NCBI RefSeq assembly: GCF_011397635.1
Contig: NC_064756.1
Location: forward strand, 32,354,996 to 32,418,995
Direction: 5' to 3'
DNA length: 64,000 nt
Source: Epinephelus fuscoguttatus
Taxonomy: Eukaryota > Chordata > Actinopteri > Perciformes > Serranidae
Program-made: the position numbers and the translations under genes
Shown: positions 44,585 through 59,700 of the stretch, one piece after another
Layout: the number at the start of each line of letters is the position of its first letter
How positions within the stretch are numbered: the first letter of the stretch is position 1
The notes under the pieces: model-generated
The model's input: the letters and a program-made list of their open reading frames with translations, nothing else
Database searches by the model: none
What the model was told of the DNA's origin: nothing

Positions 44585-44642
<58 letters not shown>

Positions 44643-47600
44643 TTAACATGCTACATACTTAAATGCAACACAAAGAATAGTTTGTGGGAAATAAATTTTA
44701 TCAGATCCCTCATTTCTCTGCATACTTTGCTATTCTGTGCACATCTTATCCCGTCGAGCTGGAGAGAAGTTATCGTCTTCGGCTTGCTGAATGATTTACT
44801 TAATTTTTTTTTTACCCTGTCATGCTTTATGGATGAGGCTTGGCTTTGGGCACCTAAACTCTTTGAAGTGCAAAGCATTTGATAGCAATGTAACTCATAC
44901 AGCCTACCAAATTGCACTGCAAATTTCTACCTGCTCATATTATAGGTCATAATCTAGTCAGCTTCCACAGATGATGCTCTTTTATTTATGTACAGTTTCA
45001 TCACTGAATGAAGGTCGTCATATGTTTTCATCTATTTGTGTCTTTATAGGTGCATGAGAATAGTTTTAGTCATCAGAGCAGGCGTCAGAGTAAGTAATAA
45101 TTTTAGTTTCAGATTCACTCACTGCTACCATAATATTGCATATGTTCTCATCTACCTCCAGGAGAGCAAAAGAGGTCAGGAGAAAGAGGTCCAGAAACTG
45201 CCCCTAAGAGTGTTCTGCTCAAACCAGGCCAGTCTGGTCTCCGACCTCCAGGCTTCTCTGCCCTGCCACCTGCCCGTCTGGCAGCCTTTGGCTATGTCCG
45301 GAGCTCTAGTGTCTCGTCTGTGTCCAGCAACATGTCGAATGACAGCAGTCACAGTGATCCCTGCCGACCCTCTCAGCGTGAGTCGTGCTCTCTGCATATA
45401 TTTCAAATAATTTAGGGTCATACAGTTTTTACTGCTTTAATTAAGATGTCAGTGTCCCAGACAAAAATATTTCAGTGCTCTGTCTGATATATCTGTCTGA
45501 AATTCCACATTTATGTTTTATCACATCTACATCTCCTTGTTAGTTCACCCATAGTCGAGGCTGCCCCTGCTATCCTCAGTTACTATAGTAACAGCCACTC
45601 ACTGCCTTTCATTTTCCATTCATTTATCACAAGTAAGTGCTGAAAGCTGCTGCAGCACAGAGGTTTGGATGAAGAGATCTTTAAGTCACACTCCTCCCTC
45701 TGCTGCCTCATCTCAGACTGCACACTGCAGCATTTTATCTGGATCAGATCCTAGTGCTCGGTTCAGAGCTTCCTGCAGCCTTCATTTAGAGAGATCAATG
45801 CTCTTAAGATCCAATTGACAAGCTGATTATCTCTGCGTGTAATAGAGATATAAGAAATGTGTTAGAACAAGCTGAGAAGTTGCCAGTTTATTACAGCATG
45901 TTCTGAAGCAGTGTATATGTATTCTGTTCAAACATGGAGCTACTGCACATTCATTGTGCTGACTCACACAAACCATTGTGAAAAAAATGCCACTGTGAAA
46001 AAATCAGTTTTTCCCTCCTGTGTTTTCACATCTATCCCATGATCCTGTTGGACTGAGTCACACAGTCACACCTCAAACAGCTGCACTGACTCAGTCTTTA
46101 GTTCTTTGGTAGTTTTTATCATAATTATAAACCAACCAAAATCAGATAACATTCATTCAGAGCACCCAAAAATAGACATATTCTGATAAGCTTAAGACTG
46201 GTCTGTTGCACAGGCGAAAGCATCTCTGTGGTTTCTGTACTGACTGTGCTGATTGGCTGATACGATGATGGCTTAATGCTGTCCTTGCTCAAGTGTCACT
46301 GCATTTGTTACAGTCCACAGACAGCTGACTGCTGCCTTTTCCTGCACACCACTTTATTCTGACCAGCTGGATTCAGACCCTTCCTTAAGCTTCTGGTGCA
46401 GGCAGGGTCCTCAGACTGGGGTAAAAAAGAAAGCAGCTGTTGTCTCATGCAGGGTGCGCCCCCCTCAACTGTAGAAACTGCTTCACATGTCAGCAGCAGT
46501 CTCTTCTTCCCTATTTATAATCTCTGAAATGAAAAAGTGGTGCCGGCGGCTGCAGTATGTGTCAAAAAGAGAGAGTCAGGGTGTGGTATGACAGGATAAT
46601 CTGTGAGGCTGTTTTTACCCCGACACCTCTGACCAACCTCTTTCATGCCTGTGGATCTCCTCCTCAGACTTTCACTACAGTCAAGTCAGATAATGTTCTT
46701 TTAGGTTTAGCGTCTATCCTAAAAGGCTCCAATGTACACCTTACTGGGATATTTTATACCATTTTTAACACTAATTCTTCAGAAAACAACCACAGATCAA
46801 GATGATAACCTTCAGTCATGTAAGTGTGGTCCACTCTGTCTTTAATTATTGTTGTCTTTATTTAGTTTCTCTTCTCATTTCTATGTAGACAAAAAGATTA
46901 ATAATATTATTATTACCACAGAACTTTTAGAAAGGTGAGGAATAAAAGTATGATTTTCCTTAAAAAAAGATCATCAATCATTAATTAATCATTTTTAGTA
47001 TTTTTACAGTTCCAAACAGAATGTTTTGTTACTGTCTGTGTAAGATGTCTGAGGTTTGGCTACCGCTTCTAACAAGGCTTGTGAGCCAATAGTATAACGG
47101 TGTTAGTATCACATGGTATCTCTCTGTCGTCAGCCATCATGAGTTATCCACCTGCAATCCATGGTACTCAGAACTCGGAAAAAAACAACCTCCGACACAG
47201 AAAAGTTCAATGGAATTGTCACTGAAGTTGGATTTCCAAGCAGGCAAAATCCACCAAGCCCAAATTTTCCCGACACAAACAAACCTAGTTGACTCATTTT
47301 ATATGCTGTTTCTCTTTACTAATGGTGCTGTAGTAATTGAGGTTGGTCCTCTGTAGATGCTTGTGAAGCTCATAAACTTACCCTAAAAATATCAGTTTTC
47401 TGTGGGCATCCATGCTTTCCCGAGCAGATGCACTAGGACTCATTTAGAACTGAAATGTTATCAACTTCTGACTTGCAATGACTGCAGTATTTGGTGGCAT
47501 TGTGACGTGAAAGCAATGGAAGAAGGGAGGGGAGTGTGACTTCTGGCTAATGTTATCAATCGCACCTTTAAATTTGAAAAGGAATTACAAGTTTGCTGTG

Positions 47601-50600
47601 TCCCTTTCAGCTGCTTTACTGAATAAATGGGTGTCTACCAGATAGTAAAATGCTTGGGAGTAGCTCAGACAGCCTATACATGACTGGCAGCTTGCATGCC
47701 AGTGTTTCCCTTCAGGCTGTTGGCTCAGACGGCGCCGCTCCATTAGTATGCCACCGTATGCTTCGAATGCAGCCACATTCACCAGGGATGCACTTTAGAA
47801 AAATGTTGGGGCTGGGAGTGAGTGCATTCTTCCATATTGAACATCAGGATGCTGCTGACACACTGTGTTGAATTCATCTGTCCAGTTAGCTCAGTGGGAG
47901 TCTGTTCTGAGCACACAATATGCTCACATGTCTGTTGTTCTGTGTGCTACTTGGATGGCAAGATACAAGAGTTATGTTCTGTGTGTTTGGAGCCACAGTG
48001 TGTTTGTCAGCTGTACTCACAGTGGCCAGAAGAGTAACTAACTCTGAAGATGTTTTGAAAGACATTCATTGTTCCCAGACTAAAAAGTTTGGGGATTTGC
48101 TGCCTTTTTTTGGTTTTCTAACATAGTGAAGTGAATTTGGATATTCGGCTGTTGATCAGATAAAACTAGCAATTTAAATGTCATTTTTATTTTTATTTTT
48201 ATTATAGACATGGTACAGCTACTAGTCACCATATACTTTATAATCTAACTTTATGCTTTGCATACTGCCAGTTCCAAATGAGACTTCAAAGCAGTTGAAG
48301 CAGCAAAAGTCTCTGTGGCATGTTATGAATATTAAGCCTCTTTTCCTGTGGATCAGTCCCATCCCTGCCATGTCCTGCAGGAAAAAATACCACCAGACAG
48401 AATGTTCTTCAAAATCTATACAATCCTCTGGTGACTGAAAGGACCAGTTCGTTTTTAAGTCCATCTTCTCAAGAGGAGATCTTATTTAAAAAATGGTGCA
48501 AACTTCAGTTTAACTGTACAGTACTTTGCCTTTTCACAAAGAGCTTGCTTTATCTTTTTCTTTACAGTCCTGTTTATTGAGTGATTCCCCTACACATACA
48601 ATATAACAAAGTTCAATTTTTTGTCTCGTCTTAAGTCACATTTATTTCTGTCACTCCCACTTGGACAATAAGAAAGTAATGGTATCAATTATTCCTGCAG
48701 TGACCACCTGAATCTTAATATTTGCATCACAGAGAAAAGAAAATCTAAGGTAGATAAGAGGGATTTTTGAGAAATAGAAGCTATGAGATTATAGTAGTTT
48801 ATTCAGTGGATACAATAATAACAATCCTGATTGCATGAATGAATGAATTAATGTTTTTTATCATTGTGTAATAATAATAATGCCTAGCTCGCTTACAAGA
48901 CAACATATAATCAAACAAGCCAGGACCAGAATCTAACATACGTACTTTCAGACAAAAAGAAAATGGAAAATGAGCAAAGTGACAAAAGCATCCTACATAA
49001 TCAGATCATCATTGTGTAAGACAGAATTCATGGATCACTCACAGAGGCATTCACTGTGTAGCACTGAAAAATCAAAATAAGTACCAATTAAACAAACTGT
49101 CTTGCCTCCTCTTCCAGGCTTTGCAAATGCATAGCAAAATGCTTGTATTTAACATTCTTAACCTGTCTGTGCTTGCTTGAATTAGTCACCAGCAGAGTAG
49201 AGTTCTTCTTGTGTCTTGCTGGTGTAACACTGATCAGAGGATGCTTACAGCAGGGGATGGATTTGCACTCTACATGCAGGTTAGAAACAAGTATTAAACA
49301 GTGTGAGTCAGCCTCCAGCCATCTCCCTTAGCCAATCCACTTCTTGGCTAAGGCTCATTTCAGTAAGGCGCCTTTGGGAAAAAAAGCATCTGCTGACTCT
49401 CCCAAGTGAATCTGTTGTGGTCCCACCGGAGGTTTCACACAGGCCTTTGAGGAATTTTGACATCAAAAGGGATTTGATATTCTCTTTATAATCTGAATTT
49501 GTTACGCTGTCTAATGCAGTATATTTTACTGCTTCATCTGTGTTTCAGGCTACTGAGCAGTCATCTGACTTGTTCATTCTCAGAACACAGTACGGATATC
49601 TTAATTCAAGGTCAAAAAATGTCTGTCTTTACTGTTTTAGAGTGCTGAGGTTCCTAAAGCTGCAGCATGTGTCAGCACTGTTATTGATTGAGGAGCTGAA
49701 TATTTTATGATAAGTAATTGAAGCTATCTGGTTTCACTTGCACTAACAAATTAAACCTGAATGCTGAACTGTCATCACAGTGCTGGAATCCAGAGACAGT
49801 TCAGATTTTATCCTGATTATATTTTGTAAAAGAAAACAACAATAAGTATCAACTGTGAGGATTTTCCTGTCCGTAGGTGGGGATGTTTGTTCTTGGAGAT
49901 GTTTTTCTGTTGGACTACTCCCAGCTACAGCTTCATTTTGTCTATGAATCAAAGCCTTTCGTATGCACAGAAAGCCAGAGGTGTGATAACAGCTGTTATA
50001 AATAATTAAGATGTTTTCAGCATTCTGCTTTTCTTGCTAGTCTTAGTGAATTTTTGTGGTGTAGAAATGAATTACTCTCCAAGGAAAGATTGTTATGTGC
50101 CAGTACGTGATCCTAAATATACAAAAATAAATGCAACACGGTAATTCTCACAGACGTATAAAGGATCCCATGATCCTTGATAGGTCAGTGAGAGGTGATT
50201 TACAGCACTGTCACTAGCAAGCGCAAAATATAGCGCTTATATGTTTTTTAATTTTGGAAGTGATTTACAGTAATATATTTATGCCCTGATGACATAAATG
50301 TACAAATTATGAAAAAAGGGAATACAGTGACTAATAAAGGAGAAACTTTGGTAGTTGTCAGCCTGGACCCTGTTTTCCCACGCATGTTTTCTGTTTGTGT
50401 GACACTCACTAGTATTGGGTGAGAGGGGTGCAAAAACTGGCAGCAGCAAAACAGGCTGCAATGTAATAACTTGGGGGCAATTGCGTACTCTCAATGTATG
50501 TCCACTTAAAGTGTTTGTTTGTGCTGCAGACAGGCTCATATCATTATTATATCTGTCTGACAACATTATGGAAAGGATCCTTACAGAGACAGACCTCTGT

Positions 50601-53600
50601 GTTAAAGAGTAAGGCCCTTTTTGTCTAACCTGAAATAGCTCAGAAATTGTCATCACCAAACCCACCAGACTCCATACACACTAAAATTACTGTTTATTTA
50701 AATGGAGTCTTCTGGGTTTGGCTATTGTGATTTCAAGGCTGTTTCTGGTTTACCAGAAAGGATCTCTCACAAAAAGGTCTATCTCTGTAGGGATCCTTTC
50801 GCTTATGTTGTCAGACACTTAGAATAACAATCTGAGCCTGCCAGTGGCAAAAACAAGCACTTATACTGGGTGTAAGTTGATGATGCACAGTTGCCCTGAG
50901 TAGTAACATTGCAGCCTGTTTTGCTGCTGCCACCTGTAGCGGTCTCACTGGACCAATTTAAAAAAACTGTTGTTGCCATTAGTCACTTGGACACAAAACA
51001 TGAGAAAATGGGGTCCAGGTTGAAAAATACTGAAGTTGCCCTTTAAAGCTACAATGCCCCCATCCCACAGTACAGGGTTTCATTGTTTTTGTAACTTTTC
51101 CCAAACCAAATTAGAGCTTTGATCATAGGAAACAAGACCCAGTGTGAAACACGCAGTATCAAGAGCATAATATACCAAGCAAGTGCATACTTATTTTTCT
51201 GTTTTGAGCATTGCACTGAGGTCTGGGCTGGTGCTGACTTTTTCTACCTACCTTTTTATCCTCACACAAAAAAACAAAAAATAAATGGAGACATGGAGTG
51301 ATTGAAAGCAGATGCCAGTGTTGTATCCATTTATCAATCCCTATTTACTCCTGTTCAGGGTCAGGGTCAGGGTTTATACATCCCTGTAAATAGCAACCTT
51401 TCAAAATTTTGACACAATCATTGACTATGTGTTTCTGGTCTCTGACATCCCTCCTGCTTTGAAGATCCCAGCAGTGGCAGCGATGACACTCCGCTCCACA
51501 AAGCCACAGCGCCCCCCAGTGAAGCCTCCCATGCTCAGAGCAGGCCTCAGCCTCCCAATGCCCCCAGCCTCCAGCGCCGCAGTCTACCGCCACAGCGCTC
51601 CTCCCCACTGGGTATGTAGGTAGCCCATGGAAACAGTTTCCGCTGCTCAGTTATTATGTGCATGTGTATGTGGTATTGGAGCTATCTCCAGAGAGGTGGC
51701 AGCTTAGCATTGGAATGTACGTACGTGTACATGACAGCTGATGAACTGTAGCCAAAAGAAATCACATTTGTATTTATCCCTCAGTGGAAACTCTCAGCCC
51801 TGTAATGTGAAGTGAAACCACCTGCTTTAGGCAATACATTTATATATGAGATGCTTAGGCTTGTATACATTATCTGTGTGTTTAAATGACTTGCTTGACA
51901 TGCCACCTTTCTCACCTGGATGTTAAGTGTATATTGAAATCAAATATTGTGGGGGGAAGGCCACTTAAATGGTGATCTGTATTTAACATGTAGAGATTCT
52001 GACCACAAGGCAAAAGTAAATACTTTTGGTCCCATTATGAAAATCACTAAGATTTTTAATATTTCAATCACAAGGTGTTTGACAGAGGATTTTCACATTT
52101 TTGTTTGTGTTTAAGATGCAATATTATAGCCATCAATGTTGCACTCCGTGGAATTTAATTTTAGATTTTAAGAAAAAGAAATACAGAATGATATAATTGA
52201 CCTAAAAACTTAGTCCTTGCTGTAATCTATTCTAACTATTGCTCAGCATTGCATCACAGCAGTGATACAGTACTATATATGTACTCCCTTTCTGCTGATG
52301 TTGGTGTCTTTGTTGTTAGTCGGGGCACCTTGTGGCCAGTGTTAGGTTAGCATTTCAGCACTATAATGTGGAGTATCAACACCATCCAGTGGTCACAGAG
52401 TGTATTTCTGTGTGAGCCTCGGCTTCCTGCAACAGAGCCTGTGTGACCAAGTGGAGCAGCAACTCCAGCTAGTGGTCACTGACTGTACCACACTGTGCCT
52501 CATTTAAATGTTTTCTCAGTTGTGGTTTACTATAGTTCCCGACCATTTTTGGCTGTAAACTTTTCAACCAAAGATGGATTTTCTCTTCTCGGATTGTTTC
52601 GATTAGAATGTTTTTTAAGCCCTGAAGTATTTTTTTCAGGATATTTTCCAGGTAAAAATAAAAGACAAAAGTCTAAAAAAGGTCTTAAAAGTTAAAATAA
52701 TTGTGTTGTGTTAATGTTTTTTTTTCCCTCTTCACATCCCAGTTATCATCTCACATCCCCTTAAAGTGCAACCACTTAGGGGGTCCCAACCCACAGGCTG
52801 GAAACATGCTCTACACAATACATGTGGAGTTGCACAGTCAAACATTCACAATGAACAGCAGTACACCAATGACCTTCAAGTGCTCCTGTGTGTGAATTAT
52901 GGACACTGGAGAAAATATTTAGACCTTTTACCAAAGAAAAATCAAAACACCACAGTGTCCGGCATTGTTTGAAATGCTGTGTGGTAAAGCCAAAAATAAT
53001 TTTCCACAATGACGACAATGTAGTTCCTTATTCATGGACTCAGTAAACATACTCCATTCAAATTATACCAAATAAAGGTAATATAACTGAACTATCAAAA
53101 GTAAAGGTATTCATTACACTGCAAAGTCCTTGTCAGAGTTCTATTTCATGTGTTGTCTGATTATTGTTATTGCTGCATTCATGTTTAAGCAGCATTTTAA
53201 TTCTGTTGCAGGTCAATGAGAACTAGTTTAAATTATGATTTTTTAAAAAAAACATCATAATTTATAAATGTGTGTTTTGTATGTAAAATCTCAGTCTGCA
53301 AAGCAACTTGTCACCTTGGCTGTCAAATAAATTAAAGTGAAAGAGAAATAAATAACTGTCCTCAGAAAGACGGTGCAGTAGAGGTATAAAAGAGCATGAA
53401 TGGAAATACTTAAGTTAGGTATAAATATGCTAATTGTATACTAACATGTGATGTATTTGTGAAAAGAATGTTTATGAGAGAAAGTAAAGGGTTTTTTTCT
53501 TGTGTTTAAATATCCGCATTAAAGAACATATGGCCATTTCTCTTTACCAAACAGCCTCTAGGAGAGAGATGCAGAAAGACACAGAGGCTGCGATGCCACC

Positions 53601-53664
53601 AAAGTCCTCTCCGAAAAGATTTGCTGTGGTTTCGCCCAAGCCACAGTCCCCTGGTGAGTTTTTT

Positions 53665-53700
<36 letters not shown>

Positions 53701-56700
53701 ACAATGTACAAGCACATACTGTATGCACATACAGTATACACTGTATCTGATATTATGTGTTTGGTTTGTTACAAAGTGGTACAAAGGGAGAAAGCAGCCG
53801 TGAATAGTGCAACACCATCCGCTTCTACTGTATCTTTAAAATTTACAGTCACTCTGTCTGTCTGCCGCTCTCTCTCTCTCTTCCTCCCTCTCTCCACACT
53901 TCATTACAAGACCCATGGCAGCCTGCTGTTGTCATGGCAACAGGCTACAGGAGCTGTAATGCTGGGATGGCTCCTTCAGTAGCAATCCTGCTGGGTCAGA
54001 TTACCACCACAAGTCAGCATTTTGTCCCTTTCTCAGAGAGCAGGCAGACAGATTTACAGCTGAGCAGAGTTCCAGTGCAGGTGATAAAAGTTTCACACAT
54101 GATGCTCTCATATTTTCCCAGTATGCGTGTTCAGAGGTGAGAGAGGAAACTGTGGCTGATTGGTCTGGGCAGTGAGGAGACTTGAGTAACAGTGAGAACA
54201 TTTGTCCATGTGGGAGGATATGGACCACTGTGGTTCCAACCAATAAGCACTTAATTTGTTTATGTATGTGTGTAAGCTGAGAGAGTAAACCAACTGCTCC
54301 AATATTATCTGCAGTGTAACTCAGCTATTTGTTGATGCTGTTAGCTAATGACTATTGTTTTATTGGTTTAGCTGTTGGTTTTTTCTATTGATTATGTAAT
54401 ATATGTCAGAATGTAATGAAGCAGGTGCAAGGTGTAGTTTAAAATTAAATTCCAAAATGATCAATCATTAATGTTGTTGTCACATTAGTCGCCCTGTTTG
54501 TAACTGTTGTGTTTGGTCTCTGTTTTACTACATGCTGGTGTAAATATGTCAGATGAAATGGATGATTACTGCTTGTACATATGATCTACTTGTAAATGGC
54601 AGTGTCTAGATTTTTCACTGAAAACTTTTCATTAAGTCTGTTATGAGTGAAAATATTCAGTCTTTTTTGTTCACCCCTCTGCTCTCGGTTTCTGTAGTTC
54701 GTGGGCGAACAGCAGCGGGTCACGGTGTCGTCCGGACTGAAAGGGCCCAGGAGTTGGACCGCGCTTTGATCCAGCAGCTGCGGGAACGCTGTGAGCAGCA
54801 GGACCTGCAGCTGCAGAGCCTTCAGGCCCAGTTGAAGAAGGCCTCCCTGTGCCTGGATGTTTTCAGCATCACTACCCAGCACTTCTGTCACAAGGTAGGC
54901 TAAAGTGGAACTTCGAGACCTCCGCAGGGTTGATAGGCGAGCAAACTTGGTCTTGCCTCCACTTGGAGAGATAGAGCAAATGTTTTTATGCATTAGCCAT
55001 AAAATAGTAGAAAAATAGAGAGAAAGAGTGTTGTACGCTCTGTAAATATTATTGACATGTTACAGAAGGAATACAACTGGATAAGTTTCCCTTCTAAAGT
55101 CCAAGTCTCAGTTTTTGGACAGCATTCAATGTAAATCGTAATCACATCCCCTTATTCTCCTCTCCCCTTTAATGTGTGTTAAAGGAAGCTCTGACATCTA
55201 AGATTTGGGGAGTAGCTTTTCACAAAAAAAAAAAAATCCCAGAGGAATCCCCTGGCTTTAATTCCTGATACGTAAGCTCTTGGATGGCACAAATTGTTCT
55301 TTTTTATTTATTTTTTTTTTTTTTTTTACATTAAAAAGTTGGATGTTTAGCAGGGATGTACTTTCAAAATTGCCCTTTGCTTGCAGCTGCATTATTGTGT
55401 TACAGCAACATAACTTGATAAAGTGAACATTGATCGTGATGGATGGATCTTAAGCAAGTTTTAAGAGAGTCATTCTAAAGTTAGAAATAAATATAAAAGC
55501 TAAACAAAATGCTTTAGAAAAAGGTTTACAAAGTATTTCATAGAATGTATTATAATATATATAATGTTTTGGCTATAGTCAAAAACACGAAAAACCAGCA
55601 GTGTGGTCTTGGAATATGTTTAGAGATGTCATGTAAACAGAATCCTGTAATGAATATTGCATCTTTCCCCTAAATCAAAACCTTGTATCAGCATAACATT
55701 TTGATATCCGTCCCTTTTGCAGCTAATCAACACAGGCCTGCTGTTAAAAACTACAAAAGGAAAGCTGTTGTGAGCTTCAGTATGCAACTACAAAGTGTGA
55801 TGCATCTACTAGCACAAATGACACCAGCAGCATCTGGCTTTTGTTGTCAGCATCACTTTGTTCACAAAGCCAGTCACTTGCTTTAAAACCTGATTGTCGT
55901 GGCTTTCTGGGACATGTTGGGAAGACCTCAGCAGGATTTGTCTGTAGATCTGTTTGTAGGGAAATACTGAGGATTCCCAGAGTTTTTTTTTTTGTTTTTT
56001 GTTTTTTTTTTTTTTACAGTAGTTTAAACAAAAGGAAATCATGTTACGCATTCCGGCTTTTTATACTTTCAAATGATTTTGATAGAGCTGTGTGGCATTG
56101 TGTTGGGTCTGAGCTGGATGGTTGATTCAAAAGGGTCTGAACACATTTAGTATTCATTTCAAATATCTGTGTTGATGTGTCTTGTGAGTATTCTCGTGTT
56201 GTGTAAGATAATGGCTGCCAATGGTGTCAGAATCGTATACAGCCTCTGATGGTACAGACAGTCTGCTCGCACACTGTGACTGAGTGTGCTTTGCCTCTCA
56301 AACCTGGATTAAGCGCTTGTCTTGCCCTTTCCTGGTCCTCTGCTTGCATTTCATCCATTTCCCAGCCCCACCCACGGGTTCTGCTCAACAGTGGGAGATG
56401 ATAAATGAGATTAGAGCTGGATCGCTGCGCTTTTAGTGAGACTGATTGTCTCACAGACAGAGTATTCACCAAGGTCTGACGGGCGAAAGACTTTGTAATA
56501 TGTACATCTGATATATACGTACCTTCAATAGGGAACATACTCCCCTTTTATGATGACGAAGAGGCAGTGTAAGAGTGATTTTCAGAGCGTGATAGCTAGC
56601 ATTAAATATGTATACAGCATGACATTTTTGCAATTTTGGACTTTGATATTCTAAGTAAAATATATTTTAGAATTAAAGAAAAGACTAATGTTCTTCTGCA

Positions 56701-59700
56701 TAGAAATGAACAGATTCAAAGTGCTTTTGCAAGAAACTTTACATCAAAAGCTGCAATGTGGACACCATTGCTTCAGTCAGAGCTTTCTAGAATACATTAT
56801 TTTTAAGCATTGTTTTGTTCCGTATATATTGAAATGCCTGCATGTAGCTTTTTTCCCTGAGCTGAGTAACAGAGCAGATAATTGGCCACTTATTGATCAT
56901 CTCCCTCCCCCATCTTCTCCTGCTTCACTCGTTTTTTTTCTCAAGGATGCAAAAGACTGTTCATGTGTGTGTGTTGCTTGCTGCCACGCGTGTGAATGTG
57001 ATACAGCCGGGGCGTGTTGGAAGGGGCTTTAGCGGAGGGCAGGCAGAGCTGGGCTGGGCTAGGGCTGGCAGTCTTTGTTTCAGCAGGGATAAATGCCGGC
57101 TGCAAACCAGGAAACGAGGTGAGGCTTCGGTCTACCCATTTCTCCTCCCCTCTCCTTCCTTTGCCTGGTGCCCTCCCCCTCCATCTCTCTTTCTGTGTCT
57201 TTCTGGCACTCGCATCTTTTACTGCTGCTTCCCCAGTCGGCTCAGGGATGCTGCTGTCTGCTAGCCTAGTATGGGCCATCGCTGCTCTAGGCTCCATTTC
57301 CTACCTCTGTGCTTTCTGGACCAAACGGTAAAGTCAGTATCTTTTGCAGGCAGCAGGCTTGTTTCTGCACCAAGGTTTCCTCTCTATATGTGTGGTTGTG
57401 CGCATGTGTGTGTCTAGTGGGGGAGGTCTGGAGTGTGTCTGTCTATATGAGCATTGCATTCACTTGTTTCCTAGAGACAGAGCTGGTGGAGAGAGTGTAA
57501 AGCTGTGCATGATAATGCTGAGTCAAAGCAGGCTTTCCTGTCGCACTGTCCCTCTTTCTTTTCTCTCAGAGTTTGCAGGGACATTACATAATGTGCTATT
57601 GCTGCCTGTCTTTCTGTTTAACTGTGTATGTTCTGTCCTTACAATGTATGCTGGTGTATTTTAGGGTGATTACACACCATTTACTGTATAGAGGAACTTT
57701 CACTTCAGATGCATCTGGCTCTTGTTTACCTGATGTTGCCGAATTGCTCATCTACAAGAAATCACGTGTTCAGTTGTCCTCATAAAATGCATGCTGTAGT
57801 TGCAGTTGCCTGTTTGTTGGACTCTGAATCTCTTAAGGACAAAAAGTCCAAACAAAAAAGCAACTGCACATAAGAAGGTTTTTACATACCCACTGTAACT
57901 GAATTGATTACATGGGTACAGAGTTTGTAGAGGTTAATTAAATCATTACAGTTTCTCCTTGAGACTGAGCAGCCTTACTATAAAAAGACTGGTTCATTCT
58001 TTTCCAGAGGGTAAAATGTACAGTGATGAAATGATTAAAAGATTGGCAGGAAGAGATAGACATCAATTTATTATCCATTAATGAAAATGCCAAATATTAG
58101 CTGCTGCAGCTTCTCGAATGTTCTCCTTTGTTACAGACCTAACATTTGATCAAAGAATCACAATAAGCCCCAGTGATGGATCAAGTTGCCTTAGTGACAG
58201 CTGTATATGAGATGGGAAAATTAGAATGCATGTCACAAAACTCCCTGGAGATGTGAGTAGGGGGGTGTTTGGGCTGGAAGGGTGAAATGATGGGTAGGAG
58301 CAGAGGTGGAACTGACGAGTAAGAAATGGAAAAAAAACCTGCTGACCATCCTTCATCCCTTATGAGGTCACAGCAGTCTCTCCCTGATGACTGTATGTTC
58401 CAATTAAAACCTCAGCGAGGGTGACATCATTCCTGCTGAGATATACTGTGTACTACCTCATACATATTTCACCCACTGCTCTCTGCCTGTCTCTGTCTTT
58501 GTTTCTCGTAAGCACTGCTGTGTGATCTCTGATTTGTCTCAGAGCAACAGTGTGCGTAGCTGTCTTAATGCATGTTGTGATCAATAATCATTTAACTGTC
58601 TGGTGTGTCGTCCTCTGTGAGTGAAAGGTGCTCTGAGGGTGTCATATCATTACGAGTCCCTGGTGGATACTAGAGAGGGGCTGTTAAAATGCTTTACATG
58701 ATGAGTTTGTCATTCTGAAATGTTTCATAACTGCTGCAGTTACTGTAGCTTAATGTGAGACCTTTTGCTATTATGGCCACACAATCTTATATTATAAGCA
58801 GACTGCAGCTGTGAGTTCAGATCTTTACACATGTATATTGTGCCACGTTATCGCATAGTGCCTGGGTTCCCCTGACATAGCGATTTTAATTGTCATATTT
58901 ATTAATGAATCATGGCCTCAGAAAATCTCGTCAGTGCATCTTGAGGACAGACAGCATGAGCAGTTGTGTTATAAATAGAGAGGGCTGGTGTTTAGTTTGT
59001 TAAAAATACAGATGGTTTGGGGTTATTGCTAAATATACTGCATGACTGGTGTTCTAACTAAGCTGTTAAAAGTTGGGAATACAAGGTATAATCACCAAAC
59101 CAGGTGCGATGCAACGATGTTTTTGTCAAATGAAACTGCGAATAAATTAAACATATGTATTAGGGATGTTCTTTTTGGTTTGTAATCCTCCATGCACATG
59201 TACTGGCTAAGCCAACCCTCTTTCTTCTTCGTGTTTATTTGGTTTCTTGCAGCATATTGTCTAAGAAGTGTACAGCGGTGTCGCCTAAAAGTCCCTGGGT
59301 TTTGATATAAACGGGGTGGACAAAATATGATAATCACCTCTCAGTATGATAGAATATAATTAAACAGCACCACAAACTGCCATGAATGTATATCAGTCTC
59401 AGAAAAATGTTCTTAATATTGCAGTAATCATTTCAATCTAATCAGTCAGTCCTGTGTCAGTTGTACTCCTCATTAGCTTAAATTAATGCCAAAACTGTCA
59501 CATTTATTCCACTCAGAGGTCCACAGTGATACTGTAGGTGTCTTAGATCCGTTTGTACAGTTCAGAGGTGTTCACTGCTGTATGTGTTTGCATTTCAGAC
59601 TGAGAGTGCCATTGTGAAGGAGAGGGAACTGTCCCTGGAGCTCGCTAGAATCAGGGATGAAGTGGGTAAGTGGGATACAGCGTGACAGATATGGCACCAT

